From Artocarpus heterophyllus (Eukaryota > Streptophyta > Magnoliopsida > Rosales > Moraceae): a DNA stretch of 64,000 nt. Each line of letters starts with the position of its first letter. Positions within the stretch are counted from its first letter, which is position 1. Positions 51,870 through 63,028 of the stretch are shown here, in pieces. Where the stretch lies: positions 36,672,131 through 36,736,130 of the forward strand of contig CM046350.1 of the NCBI GenBank assembly GCA_025403435.1. Direction: 5' to 3'. Made by a program: the position numbers and the translations under genes. A model generated the notes under the pieces. The model was not told the origin of the DNA. It saw nothing but the letters and a program-made list of their open reading frames with translations, and ran no database searches.

Positions 51870-54800
51870 GTTTGATCCTATCTTTGAATTGCCAAAGTGC
51901 TTCCTCAGTTTCCCAACTAGCCTCGGTGTCCGACAGTCCCTTCCATTTGATAAAGTACTCCCTGTAGCTTGGCACGCCTCGTCTTCGGATGACTCTATCC
52001 GCTAGTATTTCGTCCACCTCTTTGTCAAAGGAGGTGACCACGGCTGTGGGTGCTCGATGGGAGACTCCCCTTTCTGGATCTTCCATGTCTTCATGGTACG
52101 GTTTGAGCATACTTACGTGGAAGACTGGATGAATCTTTAGCTTGGGTGGGAGGTGGAGTTTATATGAGACCTTACCTATCCGCTTGATTACCTCGAAAGG
52201 TCCTTCATACTTGCGTATTAGACCCTTATGGACCTTCCTGAATGTCTTGAACTGTTGTGGCAAAAGTTTCACTAAGACAAGGTCTCCTTCCTTAAACTCT
52301 ACGTGCCTCCTCTTCTTGTCGGCCCATTTCTTCATGCGCTTCGCCGCTTTGTGCAATGATGCCCGGGCTAGTTCTGCCTGCTCATGCCATGACTTAGCAA
52401 ATTTGAATGCAGCAGGGCTCTTCCCTTCATAGCGAGTGGCAAGGGAAAGAGGGGTTGTTGGCTGTTGTCCCATGACGATCTCAAAAGGACTCTTGTTGGT
52501 AGCCTCACTTTGTTGCAAGTTGTAGGAGAATTGTGCAACATCTAAAAGTTTGGCCCAGTCCCGTTGGTTGGCACTCACATAGTGTCGCAAGTAAAGCTCC
52601 AATAAAGCATTGATGCGTTCTGTTTGGCCGTCGCTTTGGGGATGGAAACTTGTTGAGAAGTTCAAGTCCGACCCTAGCATCTTGAACAGCTCCGTCCAAA
52701 ACCTTCCAGTGAAACGAGGGTCTCGGTCACTGATGATGCTTGTTGGAACCCCCCAAAGTTTGACTACGTTGCGAAGGAATAGTCTGGCTGCGTCCTCTGC
52801 GGTGCAGTCAGTTGGCGCTGCAATAAAAGTAGCATACTTGCTAAACCTGTCCACCACGACCATGATGCTTCCACATCCATCGGACTTCGGCAGGCAGGTG
52901 ATGAAGTCCATAGAGACGCTTTCCCATGGTCTCTCTGGGATGGGTAGTGGGTTGAGCATGCCTCCTGGTTGCTGTTGGACTACTTTATCTTGTTGACAGA
53001 CAAGGCAGGTCCTCACATATTCCTCGACCCCATCTCGCATGTTGGGCCAATAGTAGACAGACTTCAAGAGAGCAAGTGTGCGTTTCATACCTGGCTGGCC
53101 CGCCCATAGGGAGTCATGACACTCCTTTATTAAATCTTTCCTCAAATTGGCCCACTTTGGTACGTACATACGATTGCCCTTGGTGTAGAGGATGTCATCA
53201 ACTAGCCAAAACCTTCGTGTTTTGCCATCGTTCGCCAAGGCGATAATACTTTGTGCTTGAGGGTCTGCCTTTAGTCCCTCCTTGATTTTGCTCAATAGTG
53301 GGCTAGTGACTTGAGAAATGCTCGATAGCTCGGCCTTCCGACTCAGCGCATCAGCTACCACATTCACCCTTCCTGGCTTGTATTCCATGACATAATCGAA
53401 TTCAGCCAAGAAGTCCTGCCATCTAGCTTGCTTTGGACTGAGTTTCCTTTGGGTCTGGAAGTAGCTTGTTGCGATGTTGTCAGTCATTATCACGAACTTT
53501 GACCTAAGTAGATAATGGCGCCACACTCTAAGGCAATGGACGACGGCTGTCATCTCTTTCTCTTGTACGGTGTAGCGTCGCTCAGTCTCATTGAGCTTTC
53601 GGCTTTCATAAGCAATTGGGTGTCCTTCTTGCATAAGAACGCCTCCTATGGCAAAGTCTGAGGCATCTGTGTGTACCTCATATGGTTTGGTGTGATCGGG
53701 TAGGCTGAGTACGGGCTCCTCACTGATTGCTTTCTTTAGATTTTCAAAGGCCTTCTGACACTTCTCTGTCCAGTCCCATGCTTTGTTTTTCTTGAGAAGG
53801 TCGGTCAGTGGAGCAGCCCTCGCCGAATAACTCTTGATAAAACGGCGGTAGTAGTTTACTAGCCCAAGAAAAGATCGCAACTCATGTACCTTGGTTGGTG
53901 GCTCCCAAGTTTGGATAGCATGCACCTTGTCGTCTTCCATCATTAGTTGGCCATCCTTGATCTTGTGCCCCAAGAAGACTACCTCCGGCTTGGCAAAGGA
54001 ACACTTCTCCTTCTTGATGTATAGCTCGTTATCTCGTAGTACCTTAAACACCTCCCTCAAGTGTTGCACGTGCTCTTCCAAGGTCTTGCTATACACCACT
54101 ATGTCGTCCAAATAGACAACCACGAATTGATTGAGATACGGATGGAACAACTTGTTCATCAAAGTGCAGAATCTAGTAGGTGCATTGGTTAGTCCAAATG
54201 GCATAACCAAGAATTCGTAAAACCCGTACCTTGTAACACATGTGGTCTTTGGTTCGTCTCCTTCGGCTATGCGAACTTGGTAATACCCCGATCGAAGGTC
54301 TAACTTTGAGAAGTATCGGGCATGACCGAGTTGATCAAACAAGTCGGCAATCAGAGGAATTGGGTATTTGTTCTTTACCGTGATCTTGTTGAGGGCCCTG
54401 TAGTCGATGCACATGCGCAAAGAACCATCCTTCTTCTTCTGGAACAGGACTGGTGCGCCAAATGGGGCTTTGGAAGGCCTGATGAACCCTGCATCAAGTA
54501 ACTCCTTGAGTTGCCTTCTTAGTTCCGCCAGTTCTGGTGGTGCCATGCGATATGCACCCATGGCTGGTGGCTTTGTCCCTGGTTCCAGCTCGATCTGATG
54601 GTCTACCTCCCTCCTTGGTGGTAGCTTCTTTGGTAACTCTGCTGGTGCAACATCCTTGAACTCCTCGAGGACAGTTGCTACCTCCTTTGGCTCGACTTCT
54701 GGTGGCCCTTGTTCTTCATCGTCATACTCCTTAAGAATAGCTAAGTAGCTTTCCTCATCCCTCCGAATGCCCTTCTTAAATTGCATTGCTGAGAGCACCT

Positions 54801-55308
54801 TTACGTCTCGCTTGTTGGTCCTTGTTGTTGGTACCACACAAGCCTTATCGCCGTCCATGATGCACATGCTATTGGCGAATGGTACTGGGAATGCTTTGAC
54901 TTGATCCAAGAATTCCAATCTCAGGACAACCCTAAAGTCATCCATTGGAACGACGGAGAAGTCCATATGTCCGAACCAGGCTCCCACGCTGGTCTTAACT
55001 CCTCGAGCTATGCCATGAATGGGTCGAGCAGCCGAATTAACTGCTTTGATGGAGCCCCCTCCACCAGTCACCTTAAGTCCTAACCTTTGGGCTTCTTCGA
55101 TTGAGATAAAGTTATAGGTCGCACCTGTGTCAAGCATGGCTACCGTTGGTTTTCCTCCAATGGACATGTCCACAAAGAGTAGCCCTTTGGCTTGGGTTTT
55201 GGGAACAGATTGGATCACATTGAGTAGCTGTAAGGACCCCATGTGTGCACCATTATTGTCACCATCGGCCTCTGTCCCGTCTTGATGACTTGCAAGGAGT
55301 GAATTCAA
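51862..55308 (-). CDS. Gypsy chromovirus pol polyprotein (PR-RT-RNaseH-INT-chromodomain)
   Basis: A 1148-residue frame without any stop. Protease active site DTGA is at 60-63. Reverse transcriptase lies at about 245-420 with YLDD at 399-402. RNase H has D548, E585 and D610. The integrase zinc region is at 731-771, where the second His of the expected GHPG is Gln738 (GQPG) while C768 and C771 remain. The catalytic D,D35E triad is D801, D861 and E897. A chromodomain fills about 1100-1148 and directs insertion to marked chromatin in this family. The product would process, copy and integrate the element. The last Tyr codon and stop come from LTR sequence because of the pol-LTR junction. The first Met used here is internal to the gag-pol frame, since gag upstream is broken. 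It is unusual for pol to stay open while gag decays. Confidence 0.93.
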   Translation of the reverse strand: MNSLLASHQDGTEADGDNNGAHMGSLQLLNVIQSVPKTQAKGLLFVDMSIGGKPTVAMLDTGATYNFISIEEAQRLGLKVTGGGGSIKAVNSAARPIHGIARGVKTSVGAWFGHMDFSVVPMDDFRVVLRLEFLDQVKAFPVPFANSMCIMDGDKACVVPTTRTNKRDVKVLSAMQFKKGIRRDEESYLAILKEYDDEEQGPPEVEPKEVATVLEEFKDVAPAELPKKLPPRREVDHQIELEPGTKPPAMGAYRMAPPELAELRRQLKELLDAGFIRPSKAPFGAPVLFQKKKDGSLRMCIDYRALNKITVKNKYPIPLIADLFDQLGHARYFSKLDLRSGYYQVRIAEGDEPKTTCVTRYGFYEFLVMPFGLTNAPTRFCTLMNKLFHPYLNQFVVVYLDDIVVYSKTLEEHVQHLREVFKVLRDNELYIKKEKCSFAKPEVVFLGHKIKDGQLMMEDDKVHAIQTWEPPTKVHELRSFLGLVNYYRRFIKSYSARAAPLTDLLKKNKAWDWTEKCQKAFENLKKAISEEPVLSLPDHTKPYEVHTDASDFAIGGVLMQEGHPIAYESRKLNETERRYTVQEKEMTAVVHCLRVWRHYLLRSKFVIMTDNIATSYFQTQRKLSPKQARWQDFLAEFDYVMEYKPGRVNVVADALSRKAELSSISQVTSPLLSKIKEGLKADPQAQSIIALANDGKTRRFWLVDDILYTKGNRMYVPKWANLRKDLIKECHDSLWAGQPGMKRTLALLKSVYYWPNMRDGVEEYVRTCLVCQQDKVVQQQPGGMLNPLPIPERPWESVSMDFITCLPKSDGCGSIMVVVDRFSKYATFIAAPTDCTAEDAARLFLRNVVKLWGVPTSIISDRDPRFTGRFWTELFKMLGSDLNFSTSFHPQSDGQTERINALLELYLRHYVSANQRDWAKLLDVAQFSYNLQQSEATNKSPFEIVMGQQPTTPLSLATRYEGKSPAAFKFAKSWHEQAELARASLHKAAKRMKKWADKKRRHVEFKEGDLVLVKLLPQQFKTFRKVHKGLIRKYEGPFEVIKRIGKVSYKLHLPPKLKIHPVFHVSMLKPYHEDMEDPERGVSHRAPTAVVTSFDKEVDEILADRVIRRRGVPSYREYFIKWKGLSDTEASWETEEALWQFKDRIKQY

Positions 55309-56513
55309 AGCTCTTTTCTGTGGGCAATCCCTAGCCCAGTGGGGACCATCACAAAGGAAGCATTTGTTGTTGTTGGAATTACTTGGACTCTTGCCATCCT
55401 TTTGCTTGCCCTTGTCCTTGCCCCTTGAGGTGTTATCTTAGCGGTGTTCATCTTTGCGTTGGCCCTTGTCTCCCCCACCTTTGGCTTGGCCACTCTTCTT
55501 GTCCTTTGGCTTGTTGGTGGACTCCTTTTGGCTTGCATAGTCAATCAAGCTTTCGGCCACAGCTATGGCGGTGGCAAGGTCTTGCACCCCACGTCGCCTT
55601 AGCTCGGTCTTGGCCCATTATTGGTGCTCATCCATAAAATTGAAGAGTGCGTCTTTGTCGAAAAAATCAGGGATCTCAAGTACTAAGTTAGTAAAGTCCT
55701 TAACATAATCACGAATAGACCCTGATTGTTTAAGCCTTCGTAGACGAGCTCTAGCCTCATCCTCATCATTCTCTGGATAAAACTATCTTTTAAGCTCCCT
55801 TTTAAAGTCATCAAAGGTACTCATGGTACACGTACCTTTTTCGACGTCTCCTCGTCTTCTCCTCCACCAAAGCATGGCTGTGTCATTGAGATAAAGAGCC
55901 GCGGACTGGATCTTGGTGTCCTCGTCTGTGATGCCCATGGCTCCAAAGTATTGATCTAGGCCCCACAAGAAGTTGTCCACTTCTCGTGCATTGCGTGATC
56001 CCCCGAAACTCTTAGGCTTTGGCACATCAATGCGCCTGGCCTCAACGATGCTACTGCTGGACCCTGTCACCAATGCCCGCTTACAAAGGGCTAAGTCCCC
56101 ACGCATATCCTCAATGCGTGTGAGCGTGCGAGTGTGCTATTCAACTCCATCTCGTGGGCTCGACGCATTTTAGTGAGCTCTCCCGCAAACTCATCACGAA
56201 CCTTCTCAATTTCGGCCCGCAAGGACTCCTCTAGTTGAAGCAACATGCCTCGGATCGCAGTGTGGATAGCGGCATCCTCCGCTTCTAGGCCATCCACCCG
56301 TTGGCTTAGGTCATCCACCTGGGTCTCCACGCCACCCATGGCCTCCTCTACCTGAGATAGGCGTGAGTCGAAACTAGAGATCACGTCCTTAGACCGACCC
56401 CGCTTAGCCACGACATTGGGGTCGACTATCTCTTCGCGGCCTCGCTCTTGCGTCACCTCCACGTCAGAAGGGTTGGATCCCGTGGCCCTTTGAGCAGCAC
56501 TGTTCTTGGCCAT
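55309..56513 (-). pseudogene. Chromovirus gag, frameshifted and with stops
   Basis: The start at 56513 (MAKNSAAQRATG) lies 19 bp after the primer site. Residues 40-110 form a coiled-coil-like region (VISSFDSRLSQVEEAMGG). A frameshift near 56095-56110 moves the reading to the frame of 55783-56106 (VDNFLWGLDQYF, MLWWRR: the gag core). This frame then meets TAG (expected CAG) at about 55783, TAA (expected CAA) near 55619 and TAA near 55440. A CX2CX3HX4C zinc knuckle ([13 protein letters not shown]) sits just before the pol start. Without repair no full gag can be made. Confidence 0.88.
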
Positions 56514-56531
56514 TGTCTCAGCCTGAGCCTC

Positions 56532-56543
56532 GCTCTGATACCA
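56532..56543 (-). promoter_or_regulatory. Chromovirus primer binding site
   Basis: Minus-strand TGGTATCAGAGC, an exact initiator tRNA-Met complement, two bases from the LTR end at 56546. Confidence 0.9.
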
Positions 56544-56545
56544 AC

Positions 56546-57035
56546 TGTCACGAGCTTACTTTCTCCAAGCTACTCGTGCGGCCTTAGCACAGTCTCGATG
56601 CTAAGTCAGCCTAACTCACTCACGCTCTTGCCTTGAACACAAGGGAACACAAGAGAGAACAAGGAGAACTTTGAAAGGCTTTGATTCTTAATTGCCTTGG
56701 ATTTCTTTGGATGCTTTACAAATGAATGGGATGGCCCTATTTATAGGCATCCTCCCAAGTAATGGACGGTCTAGATTACATTGATCTAACGGCTAGTATT
56801 CTCTATCTAGAATGTTCTAGCAAAGTGTAGAAGATATTTACAAGTATAGAGTATTCTAGAGACTTCTACACTATTCTACACTGTCCCTAAGTGCTCTTAT
56901 GATTCTAGAGAGTTCTAGAGCAGTCTTGAGTCTTCCAGGACCTCCTAGGTTCTTCAGGATGCTTCTAGACTGTGGTGGAACCTCCTGGAATGCTGCAGAA
57001 CATTGTAGATCAGTCTGGACCCTTCTAGAATCTCA
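56546..57035 (-). repeat. Chromovirus 5' LTR
   Basis: On the minus strand it starts near 57035 (TGAGATTCTAGAAGGG) and ends GTGACA at 56546. A TATAAATA box lies at 56738-56745. Upstream of it, 56800-57030 is filled with 'ttctaga' type motifs. The start is chosen as the first TG, since the flank to 57051 has no second marker. Confidence 0.8.
56810..56817 (-). promoter_or_regulatory. Heat-shock-element-like core in chromovirus U3
   Basis: GAATGTTC (GAAnnTTC) flanked in phase by ATC and GCA near-units, about 65 bp upstream of the TATA box. Another TTCTAGAA (TTCnnGAA) lies at 57023-57030, with several TTCtaGAg/c half-matches between. Motif evidence only. Confidence 0.45.
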
Positions 57036-57900
57036 TTTGGGCTATGCTTTCTGTAACGTCCCAAAATTTATTTAATGTTAATGTAATGTAAATGATGAAT
57101 TAGTGTGCCATAATTAAAGTTTTAACTTTAATTAGATTATTTGGTTGGATTTTGAGTTTTTGGTTGTTTTGTTAAATTGATGTGTTCAAAAGATTTCTCA
57201 TTTGTTTTAAAATGATGTTTTGAGTTTTAAGACACAACAATTTGTAAAATGTTAAAAATACTCCGTTTTGCAAAACCGTGGGCGGCGCATGGTTTTTGCA
57301 CAGTAAAACCGCCCACCGATTTTCTCTATTTATTTCCCTCTTCTCTCTCTCTCCTCACTCTCCCGCAACCTCTCTCTCTCTTCCTCTTGATATCTCTCGG
57401 CAGCTCTCTCTCTCTACATCTCTCTCTCAAAAATTTTAAAACACATTCGAATCCAAGCTTCGGGACAGCAAGGAGGAAGCTCGGGGACGTGATTTGGCAA
57501 CCGAGAACGCGGATTGAAGCTTCGATTCGAGGTTAGATTTGAAATTTCTAAACTTTTTACAAAACTTTCAATTTTGTGTGTTTTTGAAATCTAAGTTTGT
57601 TTAAGCTTAGAAAACCGTGGATTTGTGTTAAATGAACTTAGAACAACTAGAATCTAAGCTTAGATTGAAGAAAAACGGATTGGATTCATGATTTTTCATT
57701 TTTCTCCTCATTTTCTCATTTTTGGATTTTTGAGGATTTTGAGTTCAAATCTTGTTTAAATGAGTCCCAACATGTTTTAGAATGTTTTTCTATCAACTAT
57801 GATTGTTTTTCATGCCTGGGATTTGAGAAAAACAGGTTGGAAACAAGATTTGGATTTTGGGGATCGAGAAACCCGTGGCTAGGATTTCTGGATTTTCCCA

Positions 57901-58052
57901 GTTCGGCAGGCCGGAGTGATGATCGGCAGGCCGGTGTTCTTCTGACCGGCAGGCCGAATCTGGGGAAATGTTCGGCAGGCCAAACCTTGCTTCCGGTAGG
58001 CCAAACTGTACAGTTCGGCAGGCCGAAGCAGGGCGTCCGGTAGGCCGACCGA
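57901..58052. repeat. Palindrome array 5
   Basis: About seven units of TTCGGCAGGCCGAA-type near-palindromes in LTR C at 21-23 bp spacing. One unit fewer than array 2. Confidence 0.9.
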
Positions 58053-59194
58053 GGCATGGAAAATTTTGTGATTTTACCCGTTTTCATTGTTTTGAACCCA
58101 GATTTAAATCCCAACCTTATAGGATGGTTTTAAAGGTACAAATGGCACGCTAGGACATCATAAAATGATTTAGTAACATAGAATGTCTCAAACTAGATAT
58201 TGATCGACTTAGTTTGTATCTAGGATCGTTCGTGGTTCCGTGGAGCTAACGTATAGCAGACCGGGATTATGGTGTGGGGTACCGGCACGAGTATTGAGGT
58301 AGGACTTCTATCCTATTTCTTTGGTAGCCTGGTTTTGAAATGATTTGGCTTTGAAAAGGATTTCTATCAAATGTTTTCAACGGTTGTTTGAAAATGGTTT
58401 TATCGGTTATATTTTAATATACCGTGATTATGAAATGAACTTCATAATGAACGTAATTGACAACACTCGGTAAATGGGTTTTGAATGATAATGATAATAA
58501 AGACATGGGCATGATGCCATATCAGAGATCGGGTCGTGTAGCGATCGACCTTGGGGGCAGGTCCTGAAACCCAGCTGGGCCACTACGGTGGTGATTTCAT
58601 GGTTTGCCTAGGTAAAAGTAAATTGGTGTTTTGATTTGACGAGTAGACTGTTCTGTGTCATGACGGTTCTACTCAAATTGTTTATTTAGTTATTTATTTA
58701 AGTTTCCTTTGAATAACTTCTAATAATGCTGTGTTCCTTTGCGTTAAACTATTTTTATAAAACATAGTCCTACTGAGCCTTTCGCTCACGTTTTATTGTT
58801 TCAAATTCCCCCCTTCTAGGTGGTTTCCCATTTAGGTTTGGAGAAGATTCTTCAGACCGAACTCAGGAGCAATAGGAGAATTTATTTATATTCTGTATTA
58901 TTAATCAAGGCATGTAAGACTTAACTTTATTTGTACTTGGACTGTAATTGTATTTATGATATTGTTAGAACCATGTATGTGCACAAGTTGTGGGTTGTGG
59001 AACCCATATTCGCGGTTTTTATTCAATTATTATTATTTGCTAAATATTTATAAACTCTTTTATAAAATGTGGTGGAAAATCTTCTTAATTTTTATTTAAT
59101 TTGATTCTCAAACTCTCGATTTTTAATTAAATTCTCTTTTAATTAATCTAAATATTCCACCACGTCACCTCCCGTACTCCGGGGCGTGACAGAA

Positions 59195-59206
59195 TGGTAT
59201 CAGAGC
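59195..59206 (+). promoter_or_regulatory. Primer binding site of Gypsy element C
   Basis: TGGTATCAGAGC three bases after the LTR end, the initiator tRNA-Met complement. Confidence 0.92.
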
Positions 59207-59296
59207 TCAAGGTTATGAACCTTGGGAATTATGCACACATAGGTTTGACAATGAAATACCTCTGACAGTCCAAATTTTGTTTTCAGAAGTGAGAGA

Positions 59297-59329
59297 ATGG
59301 CACCTAGACGTCGTTCGACTGCTGACGCC
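59297..59329 (+). pseudogene. Gypsy element C gag start, interrupted after 11 codons
   Basis: ATG at 59297 reads MAPRRRSTADA, an Arg-rich start typical of Gypsy (Tekay/Del-type) gag. The next base is the TG of the Copia-5 LTR. Confidence 0.75.
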
Positions 59330-60760
59330 TGTTAGACATGTATGCTCTAAGGAGTAAAAATGTAATACGTTTTTGGAGACATTTTTATCAATAAAGAATT
59401 TATTCATTTATATATACCAAATATTGTCCTCTTTACGTTCATATTTGTTGAATGTATGATAAGCAAACAGTAGTCTGAGACTGTCAGTCTAAACCTTAAG
59501 AGTTGGGCATATGATGGGATGATTATGCGGTAGACACGACTCTTAAGGTGATGGTCTAAAATATATGATCCGCAATCGAGGGAATAAAGTTGGGCGCTTT
59601 ATTCATGTAAAGATTGTTATGTTGTCTATATCCCTTTTGGGAGATGGTTTGTCTTGGCCATCGGAGTTAGACTCCATGAATAGAAACATTAGCGCGTTGT
59701 CATAGGTGACGATGTGTTGGATCGGGACATAAAGTGAATTGATTTGGATTAATAATTCTGTCTTGGCAAATCGATTCACTTTAGACAATCATTTGTATTG
59801 TATCTTAATCCTGAGATGAATAATGGGCCCGTTGTCTCGATTTGTGTCTTTTGATGTACCAATGGGTGACTCCCACATCTCTATAGTGGCATGCATGCCG
59901 GTACGTTGGAGGCATGACTCTTGGTAGCGTAGACTTGTTATTCATAGATATGGAATCCATAGCTCCTCTTTAGGAGTAATGATATCCTCTTATATGCGTT
60001 GTCCTGTAATTGGAAAACTGGAGCGCTCAACCATTTGGATACATAGGTGTAACCGAATGGTATACTATCTATGGATGGTGAGTTTTCTAATGGTGAGACA
60101 ATGGAACGTAAGATAAAAATAATCGGGAAGGTAAGACAGAACTTGTCCTTAAGCCGATTATGGATGATCATATGGGGATGCGATACACTATGATATGTCA
60201 TGGAGACTTAGCTACACGAGCATCGTAATTCTATAAAGTTCGAGAGTGCAGCTCCAAGCTTTTAGTGGAGTAGCGTTGGAGTTGATAATTGTGAAATGTA
60301 TATCTGGGATATTGGGTTTCATAATTATCATGAGCTTGAACTTTATAGGTCCATTTTGGTCCCCTTTGCTAGCTCACAAAATCCTGTAACGACACGGTGT
60401 GCTTTTCCAATAATTGGTGACTTATGTCGGATTTATCAGATTGGTTTAAAATTTATAAGAATCAAATAATTCATGTTTGTTTATCGGTTGAATTAATTAT
60501 GTAAGAAATTAGTTCAAGATGAACTTGTTGAATTATGGCGTTCGGATAATTCTTGTCTGTTTATCGGTTGTTTTAATTTTGGACAATTAGAACAAGATAA
60601 ACTTGTAGAATTATTGTGAATTGATTTATTTTCTTAGAGATTATCTTGATAAAGTTTGTTTTGATCAGATATCTTTTCTATTGGGCTATTTGAATCAAAA
60701 CTGAGACTTTATCCTTTAGAATCTCGGGTGGAAAATAAAAGATTCGCGGAGATTTTTTCT

Positions 60761-60850
60761 CGGCAGTTCGGCCTGCCGATCGGAAAGTTCGGCCTGCCGA
60801 ACTGGCCAGTTCGGCCTGCCTATCACACAGTTTGGCATGCCGACCGCGAC
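60761..60850. repeat. Palindrome array 6 (in Copia-5 LTR)
   Basis: Four units of TTCGGCCTGCCGAA and variants at 21-22 bp spacing, ending about 115 bp upstream of the TATA box. In the element's orientation the centre is CT, opposite to arrays 1-5 and 7. Confidence 0.9.
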
Positions 60851-60962
60851 AGCTAAGATTACGCGTTTTTCACGCGTATCTTATCAGATATTGATCCGAA
60901 CTTGATTCTGTTTCGATTTTTGAGACCTAATCTGATATGGACTGACCCCAAGGACCAATAGG

Positions 60963-60970
60963 TATAAAAA
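60963..60970 (+). promoter_or_regulatory. TATA box of the Copia-5 LTR
   Basis: TATAAAAA in GGTATAAAAAGGGAGTGAG, a textbook core promoter. Transcription would start near 60995, leaving an R-U5 of about 370 bp to the LTR end at 61362. Confidence 0.75.
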
Positions 60971-61364
60971 GGGAGTGAGTCTAATGATTTACTCAGATCA
61001 ATTTGAGAGATTAAGAGTGATACTCTTCTAGTGAGCATCTGAAAACTCCCTGAGAGCTTTTGTTCACAAATCACGAACACTAGCTTTGGGTTCTCTCTAT
61101 TGGTTGGAAGGAGAGTCACCGGTGGAAGAGCTGTACGTGTGAGCCCACACTCACTCCGGTTGTGGATAGAGAATAGCAAAGAAGACCAGTTGGTTGAGGC
61201 TCTTCTGGAACGTTACTTCTCTACACAGGTCGCGGAGGTTCTTCGACATACTGAGGTTAGTAAGATCTGTTTAATTTATACATATAACATGTCAAACTTG
61301 TGTTTTGGAAAATACTCTGATGAAAAATTTTAAAAATTCCGCTGCGCACTTTGTTTCCAACAAT

Positions 61365-61376
61365 TGGTATCAGAGC
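61365..61376 (+). promoter_or_regulatory. Copia-5 primer binding site
   Basis: TGGTATCAGAGC two bases after the LTR end, the initiator tRNA-Met complement. Confidence 0.93.
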
Positions 61377-63028
61377 CGAGGTTTTTACATAAATTTGCAA
61401 GTTTGTGATCATGTTATATGCATAAATTTTGTGATCTTAATCTCTCCAATGCTTGAATTAAATTTTATAGAGAGATGGCACTCTAGGTTTCTATATAATA
61501 TATATGTTGTCATGGATTATGTGGTGAATGTTTATTAATTAATTATGGTTGATTAAATTGTTGTTTAATTATTTATTAATTAATTAATACCGGTTATGGT
61601 TCCTTAGAGGTTAGAATGTGTATCTAGGTTTTTCATGTAATTAGATGGCGGACTATCATCTCCGTCTTGAAATTATTATTTAATTTTTTAATTTGTAAGA
61701 ATTTTGTAATTAAATAATTATTCTGAGAAGACGGAACGAGAAGTCGGAACTTAAAGATTGATGATGGCGCCTCCAGGTATTTCCTGAGTCTCTAATTTTA
61801 TGTTTTTGAATTGTTGAAAATAAAATTGATGAATTGCATTAAAATTGTATTTTCTGGATTGAGGGTTTTCTGCTCGGTCGGCATGCCGGACCTCACAGTT
61901 CGGCAGGCCGAAGGTCACAGATCGGCAGGCCGGACGTACGGTCCGGCAGGCCGACAGTGGGGCAGAAATTTTGGTGCTCTGCCGGCAGGCCGAACCTTCA
62001 TGTTCGGCAGGCCGAACCTCCATGATCGGTAGGCCGATCACCTAGATCGGCCTGCCGACCGAGAGCAGCCAGGTGTCCAGAAAAGGTGCGATTTTTCCAG
62101 TGCAGTTTTAATTTTATTTTTGGGACGATTCTGAGAAACATTAAATTTGGATATGACTGGAAATATGAAGTGTTCGATTCATACGGGATTGAGGACTTGA
62201 AGATGGATATTACATGAAGAAGGATACAGCTTGAGGATTCAAGGATGAAGAATCGATAAATGTCTCGATTATTCTCTTGTAATCTTAGTTTTTTCTATTC
62301 TCTAGGGTGGAACCATAATATTACGGTTATTATTATTATGCTTGTAGCTTTGCTTGATTGCTTTGCTTGTCTGCATTATAATATGATTTACCATGTATAT
62401 TGATAACATGACATATAGAATAGGGAGTGCCGCTCATATTAAAATTGTTCATGCATAATTTTAAAATAAAACCTTGACTTCAAAAGATTGAGTGGGAGAA
62501 GGTTTTCGAAGAGAGAACCTAAGGCCTCCATCGTTGGTCCATAGGAAGAACATGATGGTCCCAACCCCTAGGAAGGGATTTCTATCATGTACCAGATTGG
62601 ATCTCTGAAAGGATAAGGTATTTTAGTATGATTTATGGTTGCACACCCCTAGGTGGTGATTATAAATCATGGATAAAATATTAAAACGGTGGTTATACAC
62701 TCACGTTAATTTTATTATTAACCTCCCCTAGGAGCTCTGTTAATAAAATTAATGGCCAAAGAAACGATTATTAGTATATGCTGGATCATACGGGTCCTGG
62801 ATGGCATATATTAATCAGGAGGGGATCCGTGTTCCTGATTGAATTTGGCATGACTCCCCTAGGAGCTTGTTGAATTCTGAGTTGGGAATTATCGTTGTAA
62901 GGTTGTGATATTTTCAAGGTTTTGACACATAAACACATTTGTATGATTTTACATGATTGTGTTATCTTACTAAATTATTATATATGTTTGCTTATGTTTG
63001 GTATATGATTCTTTACTGTATATTGAAA
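61377..63028 (+). other. Copia-5 leader (1.65 kb, noncoding)
   Basis: Unusually long untranslated stretch between primer site and gag. It holds palindrome array 7 and, from about 62460, imperfect repeats of a 'cccctagga(g/a)' block (62565, 62647, 62725, 62857). Short frames in it are not conserved with Copia-2, whose leader is largely deleted. Confidence 0.8.
61873..62063. repeat. Palindrome array 7 (in Copia-5 leader)
   Basis: Eight units, mostly CGGCAGGCCG cores spaced 21-22 bp with one 39-bp gap. The last unit is turned around (CGGCCTGCCG) so that the end of the array forms a larger inverted repeat (about 62026-62060). Confidence 0.92.

Larger units (their letters stand above)
51588..57035 (-). 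mobile_element. Gypsy chromovirus, rearranged at its 3' end
   Basis: Minus-strand element with 5' LTR 56546-57035, primer site 56532-56543, gag 56513-55309 (broken), pol 55308-51862 (open) and a partial 3' LTR 51615-51869. The polymerase order (protease, RT, RNase H, integrase) and a C-terminal chromodomain identify a chromovirus, nearest Reina/Galadriel-type by the [10 protein letters not shown] and LWQFKDRI blocks. The 3' LTR lacks its first 235 or so bases and is joined directly to pol. Beyond its other end a second primer-site copy (51601-51612) and about 16 bp of leader continue before unrelated sequence. Confidence 0.9.
57052..59329 (+). mobile_element. Gypsy element C: 5' LTR, primer site and gag start, interrupted
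   Basis: LTR 57052-59191 (2140 bp, TGTAACGTCCC to GGGGCGTGACA) is collinear with solo LTRs A and B. It is followed by a primer site and an 11-codon gag start. The element is then cut by Copia-5 at 59330, and its remainder, if present, lies to the right of this window. Confidence 0.92.
59330..61362 (+). repeat. Copia-5 5' LTR (2033 bp)
   Basis: Starts TGTTAGACATG and ends TTCCAACA, with 5-bp terminal inverted repeats TGTT(A/G)/(C/T)AACA. U3 carries a palindrome array (60761-60850) just before the TATA box. For a Copia LTR this is long. Confidence 0.88.

Noticed and set aside
53891..56173. Plus-strand ORFs opposite the chromovirus pol and gag
   Set aside because: Antisense shadows of the minus-strand coding region.
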